Notes: a model not told the origin generated them from the letters alone. Numbered from the stretch's first letter, positions 33,868 to 46,780 are shown. The stretch: 64,000 bases of DNA from Sphagnum magellanicum (GCA_021904315.1 CM038907.1:28155223-28219222); one strand, 5' to 3'. Made by a program: numbers and translations.

Positions 33868-35377
33868 GTAAGCAATCCTTGCATACATCTCAATTCATGT
33901 TGTGGCCCAGAAGCTCTTGCATGTTGCATAATTTCTTTCACTCCTCCATCCAAAGTAGGTGTCAGATGCCTCGTAAAGAGGATGTTGTATTCTTGGATTC
34001 AGACTGTTTTCCATTTACACTAAAAGAAATAGCTTCACAGATCAAATACAGGTGTACATCGTGTTAGACGTTAAACCCCCTGGAGTGAATGCTACCTGGC
34101 TATCAACAATTACATTTTCATGTTAAGGACATGTCAAATATTTTTCATCAGCAACCAACTTAGAGAGTTAAATTCCAAGAAGTTAAGAGGGGCTTATAAG
34201 GTAGGTCCATTTTGGGTTACTTATTGGTAGATCTTGTCATATATTTGTTGCCTTCTTTACATGGGTCCTGCAAATGAGAGGATGTGAGCATCCTCATGCA
34301 TGTGGAGAAGCTATGGAAAAGAGCTTGAGCTGGTTGATGGTAGCTGTTGTCTAATGTGGTCTCATGTCGGGGCAGGGGTTTTCTTATGACTTTTGAATTA
34401 CTGGAGGAAAGTCTGGCAGCAGGCAATGAGGCTATTACTACCTATTGCATTTGGGACTCCATCACAAACCTCTGCAACTACAAACCCTTTCTGGCAATGA
34501 AGCTACTATTACCATTTTTATATTTGGTTTTGAGTGTGCAATCATCAACATAGAAGGCTGATTAAAGATATTAATTTCATATCTGGTTGATAATAGCCAA
34601 ATTTGGCTAAATCTTCCTAGGTATGATCACCATTTTTGTCTCTCTTCTTATGTATGGATGATCATCACTTAAGGTGAATAAAAAAAATTCCCAAAAGAAT
34701 CATTGCATGGTGGGGTCTTCAAAAAATGAAAAGTTATTACCTCTATCAACCATAATAATAGTAGGGAAATTAGTAGCTTCAACTTCTTACAATGTTTCCA
34801 ATTTCAAATGTTGAATGAAATTTCACATTTACACAATTTATTACGATAAATGCAATACGATTACTTTTACCTATGTTCTAGTGCGTATAAGGTTTTAGGA
34901 TTTAGGGTTTAAAGCTTTCATGTTTAGTAATGCATGTGTTATGGGGGAGGTTTGAAGAATTGTCATCAATGTTTTGCTCATAGCTCATGATACAATTCCA
35001 CTTATCAAAGTAAGTAATTTTTATCATCAATTCCTCTATTTCTTATTTGTTGTTGCATGTTAATTTGTATGTTGTCTTTTAACTACCTATTGGTCTATCT
35101 TCCTTGGCCAAGACTCTTAGAATTGTTATCTTATGTTGTAGTAATAAGAAGTATATGGCTTTTAAGGTCTTGAGCCTAGCTAAGGTGCATATCTTAGACT
35201 AGCTCCTATCTAATTCTTGAACATCAATGCTCGTACCAAACATCCCTACAAACATTTAAGTTATTTTTTGAGATCAACATGGTGTATAGAAGCGAAATCA
35301 ATACCAATACCTATACAATATGTATAGATTGGAAAAATCCCAATACATGAACTAGATTGATATGTTGAAATGGGCAT
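33868..35377. other. Intergenic DNA
   Basis: Complexity is moderate to about 34600, then AT-rich. Nothing specific was recognised. Confidence 0.35.
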
Positions 35378-35510
35378 ACATGTCCAACATTGTTCCCAAT
35401 CTTTCTTATCCTATCAGTCATGTATATGTTAAACCTCCATAGATCCCATCTCAAAGCAATTAAAGGACCACTTGCATAATTATCCAAGGACAACCATGTC
35501 ATGTACTTGG
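35378..35510 (+). mobile_element. Ty1/copia fossil, reverse transcriptase/RNase H junction
   Basis: One frame reads TCPTLF...LSVM.MLNLHRSHLKAIKG, then a stop and LSKDNHVMYLEL. This resembles the copia segment tRPDi.y.lsvvSRyM.NP...HwkAiKwiLRYLKgT. The match is weak, short and broken by a stop. Confidence 0.35.
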
Positions 35511-36484
35511 AATTGTGTATATGTATGTGTATACATGTTTCAAGTTAATTGACCATCACATAGCTCAATTTAAGTAGCTAATTCAACATGCCATGAATTC
35601 TTTACAACTTGGGAAAAGCAAACCATTCAAGTTGGCATAGTCATATCAACCATAATGTCCACAAATGTCTTGTGGAATTGGGTAATATTGTAGTACTTTT
35701 TCAAGTTCGGCAATAATTATATTGGAAGTGTCAAAAAAATTCAGAAATATCCATGTGAAATGTTGAAAATTTAAAAAATTACAAATGAGGGATTTAAAAA
35801 AAAATTGGTCTCATTATTTTAGAGGTTTAGAATATAGGGAACCTACCAAAGAAGCTGCCAATATTTATTGTCAAAGTTTTGTAATTATTTTGTTTATTGC
35901 CAAAGTGAATCCTTACAACCCTCCCCTCAAGGGAAAAAAAAGGAACCACCCCGATTGCATTTTCAACCATCTTTGTTGGTTGCACGCAATTTCTTTTCCT
36001 TGTCACCATTTTTGGCATGAACTATTGTAGCCTAAGGTCAGTTTCCACATTGCCAAAATGAAAAATGAAAATTGAAAAAAAAAAAAAAATCATTTTTAAT
36101 TTTGAAATTATTATTTTTTCTATGATCTATTATGATATTGTCATATGAGTAATGAAATTATTTATAATGTAGCCTGCGATGATTATGATGATTATAAACA
36201 TGTCAACTTCATATTTTTCAAATAAATTCATTTCACTATTTTGAGGATTATTTAATAACAAAATTGACCTAAGGATAAGGCAATACCCCTTGCTAAGAGT
36301 AACTAGTTTTCTTAGGGATGTCTTGAGCCCCCTAGGTAGTCTCTATGTACTTCCTTAATTTGTTCTTAAGTATTTCATAATCTAGGTAAGCCTTTAGGTG
36401 TTTCTTTGCATAGTCCTTAGGTAGCCTCCTAGTATATATATATAAATTAATTAAAGTTTTAGAGAGATTTCATCCAATTTTTAA
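35511..36484. other. AT-rich intergenic DNA
   Basis: This is probably further decayed retrotransposon sequence. No motif is clear. Confidence 0.35.
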
Positions 36485-36970
36485 TGTCAAGTAAGGCCCT
36501 TTGTACTCTTCAAGTAATTTTATCAAATTCTCGATGCTCATGTAAGGCCCTTTTTTTATAAAAAAAACAAGGATTTTTATTGAATTAATCCTTAATGCCT
36601 AAATAAGACACCATTTTTGGTTGGAGGAATTTCATCCATCCAATTCATCCAATCCGAATCCAAAATTACCTAATGCCTGCATAAGGCCCCTTTTCTGGTG
36701 AAAGGAAATTTTATAAAACAAAAAGTTCTTGATGCCAGGGTAAGGCCTGGTTTTTGGTCAAATGAAAATTCATCCAAAAAGTAATTTATGAGAGGGTAAG
36801 GTCCCTTTTCAGGCAAAGGAAATTTCATCCAAAAAATTCTTCACGCCCAGGTAAGGCCCTTTTTTGTGTCAAAGGAAAATGCATCCAAAAACTTCTTGAT
36901 GCCCGGGTAAGAAAGGCCCTTTTTGGGTCAAATGAAAATGCATCCAAAAACTCCTTGATGCCTGGGAAGT
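36485..36970. repeat. Diverged minisatellite, about eight copies of a 51-80-bp unit
   Basis: Copies are marked by 'taaggcccttttt' and 'catccaaaaa.ttcttgatgc'. The 'taaggcc' marks fall near 36491, 36542, 36602, 36682, 36740, 36796, 36851 and 36907. The last three or four copies are the least diverged. Confidence 0.75.
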
Positions 36971-36979
36971 GCAAAAATG

Positions 36980-37533
36980 CTGGGCCAAAATCATTTTGCT
37001 GAGCCAAACTGACATGTTTTGACTTTTCTTCATTGGATTGAATTCCATTTGCAGGGTCACATCCTGAGCAGCAGAGGCCCTCTAACTTGGCCCCCTAATT
37101 TTTTTTCTTAATCAGAGTTTTTGTTTGCCTTCCTCAAGCATTTTAGAGCAGCTGCTCCAACGGTGCTCAGTATGGGACCCTGCAAAAGTATTTATCACAT
37201 CCAAGTTTAATTCTCTACTTTTTTCCAACCCCACCCATGAAACTCAAACTGGGATTCCGAACAGGTGGGAGACTACTAATAGCAAACCACTTAGACCAAA
37301 CATACTGGTTGCGCAATCTGAAACAGGGAGTGGTGGTCAGATCCTACTTATTACTCTCCTCATAGCAGTCAGATCATATTTATTACGCTCTACTGTGCAT
37401 TTTATCAAGATCATCATCATTTGGGGAAAAATTCTGGGCCAAAGCCACTTCGCTGAGCCAGAACGGCATGTTTTGACTTTTCTTCATCCAATTTTATTTT
37501 GCTGGCCCACATACTGAGCACCGTTGGAGCTGC
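36980..37533. repeat. Nested direct and inverted repeats upstream of the ARIA-like gene
   Basis: A segment of about 90 bp is present at 36980-37070 and again, in the same orientation, at 37434-37520 (both contain catgttttgacttttcttca). The right copy runs into 'actgagcaccgttggagctg', whose inverted copy lies at 37148-37177 (cagctgctccaacggtgctc). The whole may be one non-autonomous element or a rearranged insertion. Confidence 0.6.
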
Positions 37534-37540
37534 ACTTAGG

Positions 37541-38346
37541 GTTTGCTCTTCGAAGAGCTCTTGCTTTCAGCAGCACTACTGCGGCTCTGCAAAGGCCTTC
37601 ACTCTCTACCGCTGTGTCTTTCTTTCTTCGCAAATTGTTTTCTGCAAGTCTCCTCCTGAATTGCATGTATCTTCCTCATCCTCCCGTGATGCACATCAAG
37701 TCTGAAATGTAAACATACCTTGTTGTTCTGTACACAAGTTTGTTTTGAGGATTTGAGGTGGTTAAGATGTTGCAATCTGGTTCTGCAATTTCGGTTTTGT
37801 CTCTTCTCCTTTTCAGCTTTTTGATTTGTGGGTCTATGTCTGCAAATGTCTTCTTTAGCAAGTGCAGACTTTAGACTTGAAAAGGCACCAGGAGGTGCAG
37901 CATATTCCATCATTCGCAAGCTTGTGTGCAAGGAGACTGTAACAACAATCTGCCTGTGGTGGCAGCAGGTTCCAAGCCCTAAAGCAACAGTTTGAAGTCC
38001 AGGTTTGCCCTTCACTGAAATCAAGCGTATCTTGTTCCCTGGAGAGAATCATTATCTGCAAAGAAGGTGCAATAGATGTGGGTACATTCGTGAAAATTGA
38101 TTTCGGCATCAACTAGCGCAGCAACAGTTTGGTGACCTCGTCTCCCTACTTCAAGTTTCTCGCGTCATTTTGGCAGTAGAAGCGGCTGTAGAGGAGCAGA
38201 GAACGTGCTTGAATGCATGCGTCCTGCCGTCTTATGACCAATCCTTTCAGGTGCAAATGGTCTGTTAAGGGAGCGATTCTTTAGGCAAGAGCATACAACA
38301 AATCAACCACTGCTGCAGACTCTTTTTTTCTGCCGGAAATTTTTCT
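37541..38346 (+). promoter_or_regulatory. Promoter and 5' leader of the ARIA/ABAP1-like gene, with candidate uORF
   Basis: This is mixed-complexity sequence leading to the ATG at 38347. An upstream open frame at 37846-37995 (49 codons, MSSLASADFRLEKAPGGAAY...) looks protein-like. It could be a uORF or a leftover exon. Whether it is in the mRNA depends on the transcription start, which is not visible. Confidence 0.35.
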
Positions 38347-41300
38347 ATGGAGACGAGGTCGTTAGTAGGAAACGATCGCATGGACACAAAATCGTTTTCT
38401 CTCTCAGGAGCAAGTGAGAGAAAGGGTCACAAAAGAAAGCTGGCTGACACTTCTTTAGGGCTATCAGCAGCTGAGGGTTCAAACAATTCTCTTACCCTGG
38501 ATGTTAGAGCACAGGTTGATATCTTGAAGAGCTGCATATCTTGGAAAGAAACTGATCGTGTTGCTGCACGTAGTGCTGCACATGCTCTAGCAGAGCTTGC
38601 CAAACATGGTGAGATTCTGTCTTTTTGGATTCTTTGTATTTTCTGTTCCCAGTTTGTGCTGTCTGTTTATCAAATTGTTGATCCTTTTTGGTCCATTGCT
38701 GTTGGGTTTTCTTCAATGATGGTGATGAGGCCTTCCCGAACTTTGATTGGTTTGTGTACCATCTAGGTATACCAATAATTTAGGGTTTTCTCCTCTGTGG
38801 TTGAACTTCTTGCGAGTGGGGACTTAAATTGGAACATCCTGATTGCTGTGCAGAAGAGCATGTTCAAACCATAGTTGATGAAGGAGCAGTGGATGCACTC
38901 GTACCTCACCTTCGTGCACCTGTTGTAGAGGAGGGTGAAGGCCCTATTGCTTGTGAACATGAGGTTGAAAAAGATGCAGCTTTTGCACTGGGACTGCTGG
39001 CAGTCAAGGTCAGCAATGTCTTTCATAGAATCTGGCCTGGCAGCAGTAGAGAGCTCAGTTTCATTAAGGATTTCTTGGAATAAAATTAAAGCTTGTGTTT
39101 TCACCTTTGTTGCAGTCTTTGACACTTTTCTGTGTGGTCAGAGTTGTAGTTCTTGGACTAACTGATTGTGAAGGTTATCACCTTTATTCATTCTTTCCTT
39201 TTGTTAGTAGAGACCGTATCTAATCTTCTTCCACAAGGAGAAGGTGCCTTGCAATGTTAGGCTGAACAGGTATTAACAGTTCATATGTTTGTCTGCTACA
39301 GCCAGAACATCAGCGAATGATTGCAGATGCTGGAGCCCTTCCATTTCTTGTGGGACTGTTATGGAGACAGGGCAGTAGCTCTAACCATCGGATTGCAAAT
39401 GGCGTGGTGCGTCGAGCAGCAGATGCTATAACAAATCTTGCACATGAGAATGCACATATCAAAACTCGTGTGAGGTACAAAACGTTTTTAGATTTCCTTT
39501 TCAGACACATGAACCTGCATATATACTTTTGTAGGCATGTTTATCATTGGAAAAGCCATGCGGATGCATTGATTGCAGGATTGAAGGAGGTATCCCACCA
39601 TTGGTGGCACTTTTGGAATCAACTGACTGCAAGGTCCAACGGGCAGCAGCTGGTGCATTGCGGACATTGGCTTTCAAGAATGAGGCTAACAAAAATCAGG
39701 TTTGGTTACAACTTTGGTTTGGTTGGTCATGGGGTCTGGTTATGCAATTCACCTTAGGAGTCTGACCAAGCACGTCAGATTAGAGGATAACCTCTCCAAT
39801 GATGTAGATTTGACGGTATTTGTTTGCTTCCTTTATCATGGGAGCTTTGGTTGTAAAAGCATGTTACACTTTGGTTCTATGTGTTTGAAGCATGCCTTGT
39901 TCTTCAGAGTTGTACTAAGATAAGAGGAGGGGGTATGGATTGCAACTAAATAATTGAAAGTGATGACATTCATCACTTGTGTCTGTAGATTGTGGAGGAG
40001 AATGCTCTGCCTACTTTAATTTTCATGCTACGATCAGAAGATTCTGGAATCCACTATGAAGCGGTATGTGAGTGATGCTTTGCTATGTGATGTGGTTGCA
40101 TGTAGATGTTGCATTTCTTTTGCCTGTTGTGTTGTGTATTCTGGGTATGACAGGAGTGCATTGTCTTCATTGTTCTATTTGCAATGATGGTAGTGTGTAC
40201 ATTTATATTCTATACAATGAGAGTACTATTTGAGAGCCTGTTAAGATGATATTCTCTGGTCTCTCTGACTGTCTTCCTGATTCTGCTGAGCATTTGGGTT
40301 CTTATCTGGCAGGTTGGGGTGATTGGCAATCTGGTTCATTCTTCAGTCAACATTAAGAAAGAAGTTCTTTCAGCAGGAGCACTTCAGCCTGTCATTGGCC
40401 TTCTAAGGTGCTTAATGATACGCCTTTTTGTGTTCTGCATCAATCTAATTAGACATATTACAACTGATGTCTACTTCCTTTTATAAGTGTTAGAGGCTTG
40501 TTTCCAATGCACATACCATTATGCTCACAGTAATTAAGCTTATTGCAGCTTGAATGAGGATACTGTTGGATTTCTTTTAATTAGCTATGTCTCTATGAGT
40601 GCCAGCCAACATAATGACTGAGTCTTCCCATTGCTTCTGGAAATGCAGAAGAAATTCAGGATACAGATTGTGTACAATATTTGCCCCAGAATTAGGCAGA
40701 TTAGTATGCTTCCCATCATAAGGGGCTGATGAAGTCAATAGCAAGTCATAGCAGTTAGTGACACCTAGTCATGGTGAAGGTAATGGTCTGATACTTCATG
40801 ATGACATTCATAAGGTTATGACTGCACTCATTCTTGTCTTGTTATTTTGGGTTTTCCGCTGCAATCTCATAGAATATGTCTTCCAGTGGACACAAGGAAT
40901 AACTATGTGCAGCTAGTAAATGGTCTATATCCGTACTCTAGTGTTGGTATAGGATTTGTTCTTTTGTTGATCTCTGAGTCCATCATAGGTGATATGGTTA
41001 CTTGGGAGAAGCTTCACAAAGGTAGGCTTGGTTGAGTTGTTGCATTATATTTTCCCCTTGTTTATGTGTTTTTCTGTTGTCAGCTCAAGGTGCCCAGAAA
41101 GTCAAAGGGAGGCTGCTCTCTTGTTGGGCCAGTTTGCCACAACAGATCCTGAATGCAAGGTGTGAATCATGTGACTCTTGCACCATGTTACATATTCTGA
41201 GTCCCAGTTCAAATAGAAGTCTACATAGAAAACAGGTGATGCTTATAGGGTACACAAGAGAGATGCTGGATAGCAGTGAAGAGCCAATCAAGAGTTAAAA

Positions 41301-44300
41301 CCTCAACCAGAGTTCCAAAAGCTAGTTTTGGTTTCTTGCATTTAAGGATATGGTGTGTACTTTCAGGTTCACATTGTCCAACGTGGGGCAGTTCGACCTC
41401 TGATAAGGATGCTCGAAGCTTCAGATCCTCAACTTCGTGAAATGGCAGCATTTGCTTTGGGTCGTCTAGCTCAGGTTCTGATAGCTGTAGCCCTGGTTTC
41501 TGCACTGACTGAGAATCTAGTGTTTCTGAATCTGCGAAGTGCTGAAATTGTAACACTTGTTCTTATAGTCCTCACAGAACACACATAATCAAGCTGGAAT
41601 TGTCCATGATGGTGGGCTGAGGCCCTTGCTTGAACTTCTGGATTCGAAGAATGGATCTTTGCAGCATAATGCAGCTTTTGCTCTGTATGGCTTGGCTGAT
41701 AATGAGGTGAGAACTGGACTTACATGTGTTAGGACTACCTAGGTATTTTTAGTCACAGGATGTACTTGCTTCGCTAAAAAAATTCATTCTAGTAGCTGTA
41801 TATGAGCAGTTTGGACATGTACATGAAGAGGGGTGATATATTTACACATGATTGCTTGGAAATGCTCATGCTTACAGTCATTTATGGTTGAACTAGTGGT
41901 GGTGTTCTTTCACTGAGTCTTTGATACTTGTGTTTTGTAGGACAATGTGTCCGATATAGTCAAGGAAGGTGGTGTTCAAAGGCTCTTTGATGGTGAACTT
42001 ATTGTGCAGGTCGTTTTGTGGTGCTTACCTGCCTGTGTCTACAAGAACCATGTTTAGAACCTTCTAGCTTTTGTTTTGGGTTTTTAGGAAGTGGGGCTGT
42101 ATGTATATATTTTCTTAGGGCTGTGGTGTTCCTAGGACTATGATGTATGTGTATAACCAAGAAGATTGGTTTATTCCTGAGAGTTATTCAGTTGGTGGAT
42201 TGCTTAGCCTTGTTGTGATATATTCTAGAATGGCAGAAAAAATTGGTAAATATTCAGTATCAAGATTGAATTTACCCAGTTGTGATTTAATTTTGTCATC
42301 TGGTGCAGGCATCTAAGGACTGTGTACAGAAAACCTTGAAGAGATTGGAAGAAAAGATTCATGGAAGGGTAAGCAAATGTTTTGAGTTTTTTGGGTGTTC
42401 AGATTAAGATACCTGTAGCAAGCTTTGTAGAGAGGGGAGTGCAGACATTGATTCTCCCTGAGTTGCACTGGTTCTGTTTCAGGTACTAAAGCATCTGCTT
42501 TACCTCATGCGTTCAGCAGACAAAATTGTCCAGAGAAGGGTTGCTGTAACACTTGCACACCTAGGTGCTGCTGATGACCAGCGCATCATTTTCATTGAGA
42601 ACAATGGCAAGTGCTCAATTTTGTATGAGTGAATTCCATTGCTACTGCTTTAAATACAGTAGAGAAAAGCATCATCTATTGCATGTTTATACAGTGCTGT
42701 CTCTGACAATGACTTGTGTTGTCATTACAGGAATGGAGGTGCTGTTGGAAATGCTAACTTCATTCACAAACGCCAAACAGCAATGTGATGGTGCCCTTGC
42801 ATTATGCACATTGGCTAAGAAAGCCACAGCACTCTCACCTATTGATGTGGCCCCTCTACCACCAACACCACAGGTTTGTGACTTGGTTTCTTTCCATATC
42901 TCGTTTTCCAGTTTCCCATTTTGATTTTCTAGTTAACTCTAGTAATGACTGGCATCTAGTTCTAATGTAGCAATGAGATGGCAACCCAAGCCACAATGTT
43001 TCTTCTCTGTCTGGGAACCAAAATGTGCTCACATTTCATAGCTGTACATTGGAAAAGTTACTGGTTCTTGGACTTGGCTTCTAGGCCTTTCTGTAGAGTG
43101 TTCCTCAAACAGTCTTTCAGAGTTGGGTACAAGACTGTTTTAGCAATTTCTGATGCATGACATGGCATGGCATGTCTGTGTGGTAGTCTGGTCCCCATGG
43201 TTGTGTGCTTGTCTTTATCCTCTGTCAAGTCCGTTGTGATAATTCATGTGTGGCAATGGATGTTTTCACATTGATGGACGTGGAACAGGTCTATTTGGGT
43301 GAGCAGTATGTCAACAGCAGTACCCTCTCAGATGTTACGTTTCTTGTAGAAGGTGTGATTCTGTGCACTGCATTGCTTCTCAGCAGTTACCAATACTCTT
43401 TAATGGTGGCAAAAGTGGCATGAAGGAACAAACTGTCAAAACAGTGATTCATTAGAGCCTTCTTCTGGTATGTATAGAAGTACAGTAGTGGTTGCTTGCA
43501 TTTTCACATTCCAATTCAGTCCAGGATAGAAAGTGTTGTGTAAAGATGATGATGTGGTTGCAGGAAGGCGATTCTTTGCACACAGGATTGCATTGTTGGC
43601 TTCATCTGATGCATTCCGTGCCATGTTTGATGGTGGCTACAGGGTAGACTTCATCAATTGTTGCTACATTTGCAAATCATCTTGTTTTGCATAGTATAAT
43701 ACATGTTTGGCTGATGGTCTACAAATCTCCAGAGTTTGCACATCATGTTAAAATTTTGGACATGGATGCAGTTGGCTGTGATGTCACTGTGATGGATGTA
43801 ACTCCTAGCTTTTATCACAAAAGCAGAATTGAATCATAATATCACAGAGGTTGGTGAACCAGAATTGAAGGTTTCTAGGAGAGGCAGTTGTCCAGGGCGG
43901 AGACTGACCACTGGTTGATGCTAATTGCAGGAGAAGGAAGCCAAGGATATTGAGATTCCCAACATAAGCTGGAAAGTCTTTGAATTGATGATGAGGTACA
44001 TGACTCTTTGTTTTTGTATCATCATTTCCTCTTTTCTCATTCTAGTGCAGGTGGTTGTATCAGGATTTTTTATCTACATAAAATTGTACTAGCCTGGCCT
44101 CTAGGCTATTAGGTCTTATGCATATTTTCTTAGTATTGCAGGGTTTAGTTGCATGCACTTACTGTTGTGATACCTTGGAGGTTTTGTTGTGGAGAGTTCG
44201 CTTTAATCTCATAGATGGGTTTCAGTGGCTTTAGTGGATGTTCTAGATCCAAGTAGCCATGAGGGGGGTGCTTAAAGGATATGTTCAGGGTGGAGGCCCC

Positions 44301-45469
44301 AACCCCTAACCACTGCCCTCTATGTAGGCCTCTCCAAGCCTTCGGCTTGATGCTCGCTTGTACAAGGACAAGCTGAAATGAAATGAAGCCCTCCCAATCA
44401 TGTTGGAGTTTGAATGAGGATACTAATCACCTTTTTTATTTAGCCATGTCTCTGGAACGGTAGCCAGCATCATGATTAAGTCTTCCTGTAGGTTCTGGAA
44501 ATGTGATAGAAACTCAGGACCAGATTGCAGGCAGATTATTTTATACTTTTCTACAACTACCAGCAGGAGCTGATGAAGTCAGTAGGTGGTCATGGCAGCT
44601 CATGACTGCTATTCATGATGAGGGTGATGGTCTGACACTTAGTGACTCCCAGGTTATGACAACACTCATTGTCTTGTTACCTTCAAAGTGTTGTCATGGA
44701 GTTTTTTCTGCAATCTCATAGATATATGGTATTGCACGGTTAATCTACTCATGCTTGCCTTTACACATTGTGGTTGTACCCAGGTGTATCTACACAGGTA
44801 CAGTTGAGGTAACACCAGACATTGCACAAGACCTACTGCGGGCTGCAGATCAGTATCTTCTAGAAGGACTGAAGCGCTTATGCGAGTATGCCATAGCCCA
44901 GGTAAGTTTTATGGAAGCCATTACCTACCTCATGTGAAATTTGGATGTAATCAAGGACAAGAGTTTCCTTTTTAGGTGAGTTGGATATCCATCTGCAATT
45001 TTCTGACTGGTGGGTGGACCTTGCACCTTATTTTCTTCCTGTCTCTACACTGCTTGTGGTCATGAAAATTAGGGTTTTCTGTTTACTTTAAATTGATTTC
45101 CTGTGTCTTGATTTGTGGTTGCAGGATTTGACAGTGGAGAATGTTGCAAATGTCTATGAATTAGCAGAAGCATACCATGCTCTGTCCCTGCGACACACTT
45201 GTGTTCTATTCATTTTGAAACAACATGAGCAGATGAGCAACATAACAGGGTAAGTAGTGACAACTCTAGTGGATATGGTGTTGCAAGGCATGTTTGTTAC
45301 AGCTCTCTAATCCACTTTTATAGCTCAAATGCATTCTAATATGGATTCTGAAAAGAGTTTGTTACTCTGCAACAGGTATCCAGCATTGACTCAACGGATA
45401 GTACCCGAAATACGGGACTATCTGCACAGAATTTTGCGACCTCAACCTCCTGTCTCTCCAGAACTTTGA
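38347..45469 (+). CDS. ARIA: Armadillo-repeat BTB/POZ protein (ARIA/ABAP1 type)
   Basis: Nineteen exons: 38347-38608, 38854-39008, 39302-39474, 39579-39699, 39989-40063, 40313-40407, 41084-41159, 41367-41474, 41578-41706, 41941-42009, 42309-42368, 42483-42606, 42731-42873, 43289-43352, 43564-43643, 43931-43995, 44784-44901, 45125-45249 and 45376-45469. The sum is 2136 nt, 711 aa; Arabidopsis ARIA is about the same length. After a basic N-terminus (GHKRKLA), ARM repeats run from about residue 50 to 525 (RRAADAITNLAHEN, VQRAAAGALRTLAFKN, HYEAVGVIGNLVHSS, QREAALLLGQF). A BTB domain spans about 531-640 (YVNSSTLSDVTFLVEG, FFAHRIALLASSDAFRAMFDGGY, LLRAADQYLLEGLKRLCEYAIAQ), followed by a BACK-like end. 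Family members act in the nucleus. ABAP1 restrains DNA replication licensing and ARIA partners ABF2 in ABA signalling. The branch cannot be fixed here. Intron 12 uses a GC donor. Confidence 0.95.
40550..40876 (+). repeat. Intronic repeat, copy A (intron 6 of the ARIA-like gene)
   Basis: About 327 bp inside the 676-bp intron 6 aligns along its length with 44410-44727 in intron 16. Shared blocks include ttgaatgaggatact, ttctggaaatg, gctgatgaagtca, atggtctga.act and ctgcaatctcatag. It contains TGATGA (40727-40732) and CTGA (40788-40791). No terminal inverted repeats are seen. Confidence 0.75.
42607..42730 (+). other. GC-AG intron 12 of the ARIA-like gene
   Basis: The donor is AATG|GCAAGT and the acceptor CATTACAG. 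This junction restores FIENNG-MEVLLEML, matching FIDDNG-LELLLGLL of Arabidopsis ARIA. No GT donor at this point keeps the frame. Confidence 0.8.
44410..44727 (+). repeat. Intronic repeat, copy B (intron 16 of the ARIA-like gene)
   Basis: This is the second copy of the repeat in intron 6, in the same orientation. TGATGA (44571-44576) and CTGA (44632-44635) are 61 bp apart, start to start, exactly as in copy A. Just upstream (about 44230-44390) lies a GC-richer stretch ending in 'gctgaaatgaaatgaa', which could be the tail of a LINE- or SINE-like insertion. Confidence 0.75.
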
Positions 45470-46780
45470 CTTATTGTAGAGCATCCTTGACATGGGGACA
45501 CATTTCGAGTTTCTTGCTTTTTGGGTCCCCACTTGTTTTATGCAGGGCCCAAGATTGCTGTGAAGGTAGTGTTGTGGTAACCATTCTTTTGGTACTTCAC
45601 CTCCCTTGTCTCACTCAGTGATGAGAAAATATGATGTCTCCAAAGAGAAGTGTCAATTTGATTGATTGTTAATCCCAAGGGGTGTAGAGTGGCTGAACCC
45701 TTCATTGGGCAAGTTGGGAATCCCCAGCCTGTATACATTGTACCATTTATTGAGCAACAATGCCCATGAGCAATGCCTGCAGTCTCATTGTCATGAGTTA
45801 CAGAAATCTCCTAAAGCATAACAGGTTCACAAGATTTCTCTGCCAACCTTTGGTTAGACTGGGTAATGAGAAAATAATTGGGTATTAATGAGGGTTAGGG
45901 TATGTTATTGGTAACTTTGCTGAAAACTTGTCATGCATTATAAGATTGATACCCAACACTAATGAAACTAACACAGTCATACACATGAAAACATGCACAA
46001 ATCTCGAGAAAGCTCACATGTAAGAATCAATTCAACCCAAGTTTAAAAAACACGCAAATCACAATAAAATAACATCATGGGTATAAATCTCCCAAACACA
46101 AAAGCTTTGTCCACATTAAACTAGGTTTCAATCACAAATAACAAATTATAAGAAACTAGTGTCTTACAACAAATACTTGACAACTATTGTGCACTACTAA
46201 ATTGACGCCTCACTGTAAAAATGAACATAGTCATACACATGAAATCATAATTCTTTTGAATAAGGCTACACATTGTTCACAAGCTTGAACCCACATAGTC
46301 GTATCATCTAAATTCACCACATCAGTTACATCCCTATCTATGGATGTTGATAATTGGGGTTGACATTCAATTGTCTTTTGAAGTCATTTTTTCCAAGCTA
46401 ATTGTTGGTAACAACTTTGATATCATATTTGCTAACACCCTTCCACTCTCACATAAAATGGTTGCAAGTTGAAAAATGGTCACATTCTAGGAGTTGACAT
46501 GACATGATGAATGGCAAAAAATAATGGAGCATGAAAAATGGATGTGATTCTTCACAACATCACCCCATTCACATCCATCCCAAAAAATGAAGATCCTCCT
46601 TTTGTTAGGCCTCATGGGAACATGCCCCATGCTTGTGGATGTATTGATTGGCACAATCTTGGCCAATGTAAATGATTAGGGAAAACGCACTTAACGAAAA
46701 TCCTTTCCTTCGAAATTTGGCGATTCTTTCACCAAAAAAGAAATATTTTTAACAAAATATTCCCTTTTATTTTTATTTCT
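45470..46780. other. 3' UTR of the ARIA-like gene, then AT-rich intergenic DNA
   Basis: Roughly 45470-45850 looks like 3' UTR. Beyond it the sequence is AT-rich. 'catacacatgaaa.cat' occurs near 45980 and again near 46230, which could be traces of a retroelement. No gene was seen. Confidence 0.4.

Noticed and set aside
40727-44635. A firm box C/D snoRNA call for the TGATGA...CTGA pairs in the intronic repeats
   Set aside because: The purine before TGATGA is missing, no terminal stem is visible and no guide match was tested. It is kept only as a hypothesis in the findings.
46400-46460. 'gatatcaaagttgttacc' (minus) as a retrotransposon primer-binding site
   Set aside because: It only loosely resembles the initiator-Met-tRNA complement, and no LTR ends were found next to it.
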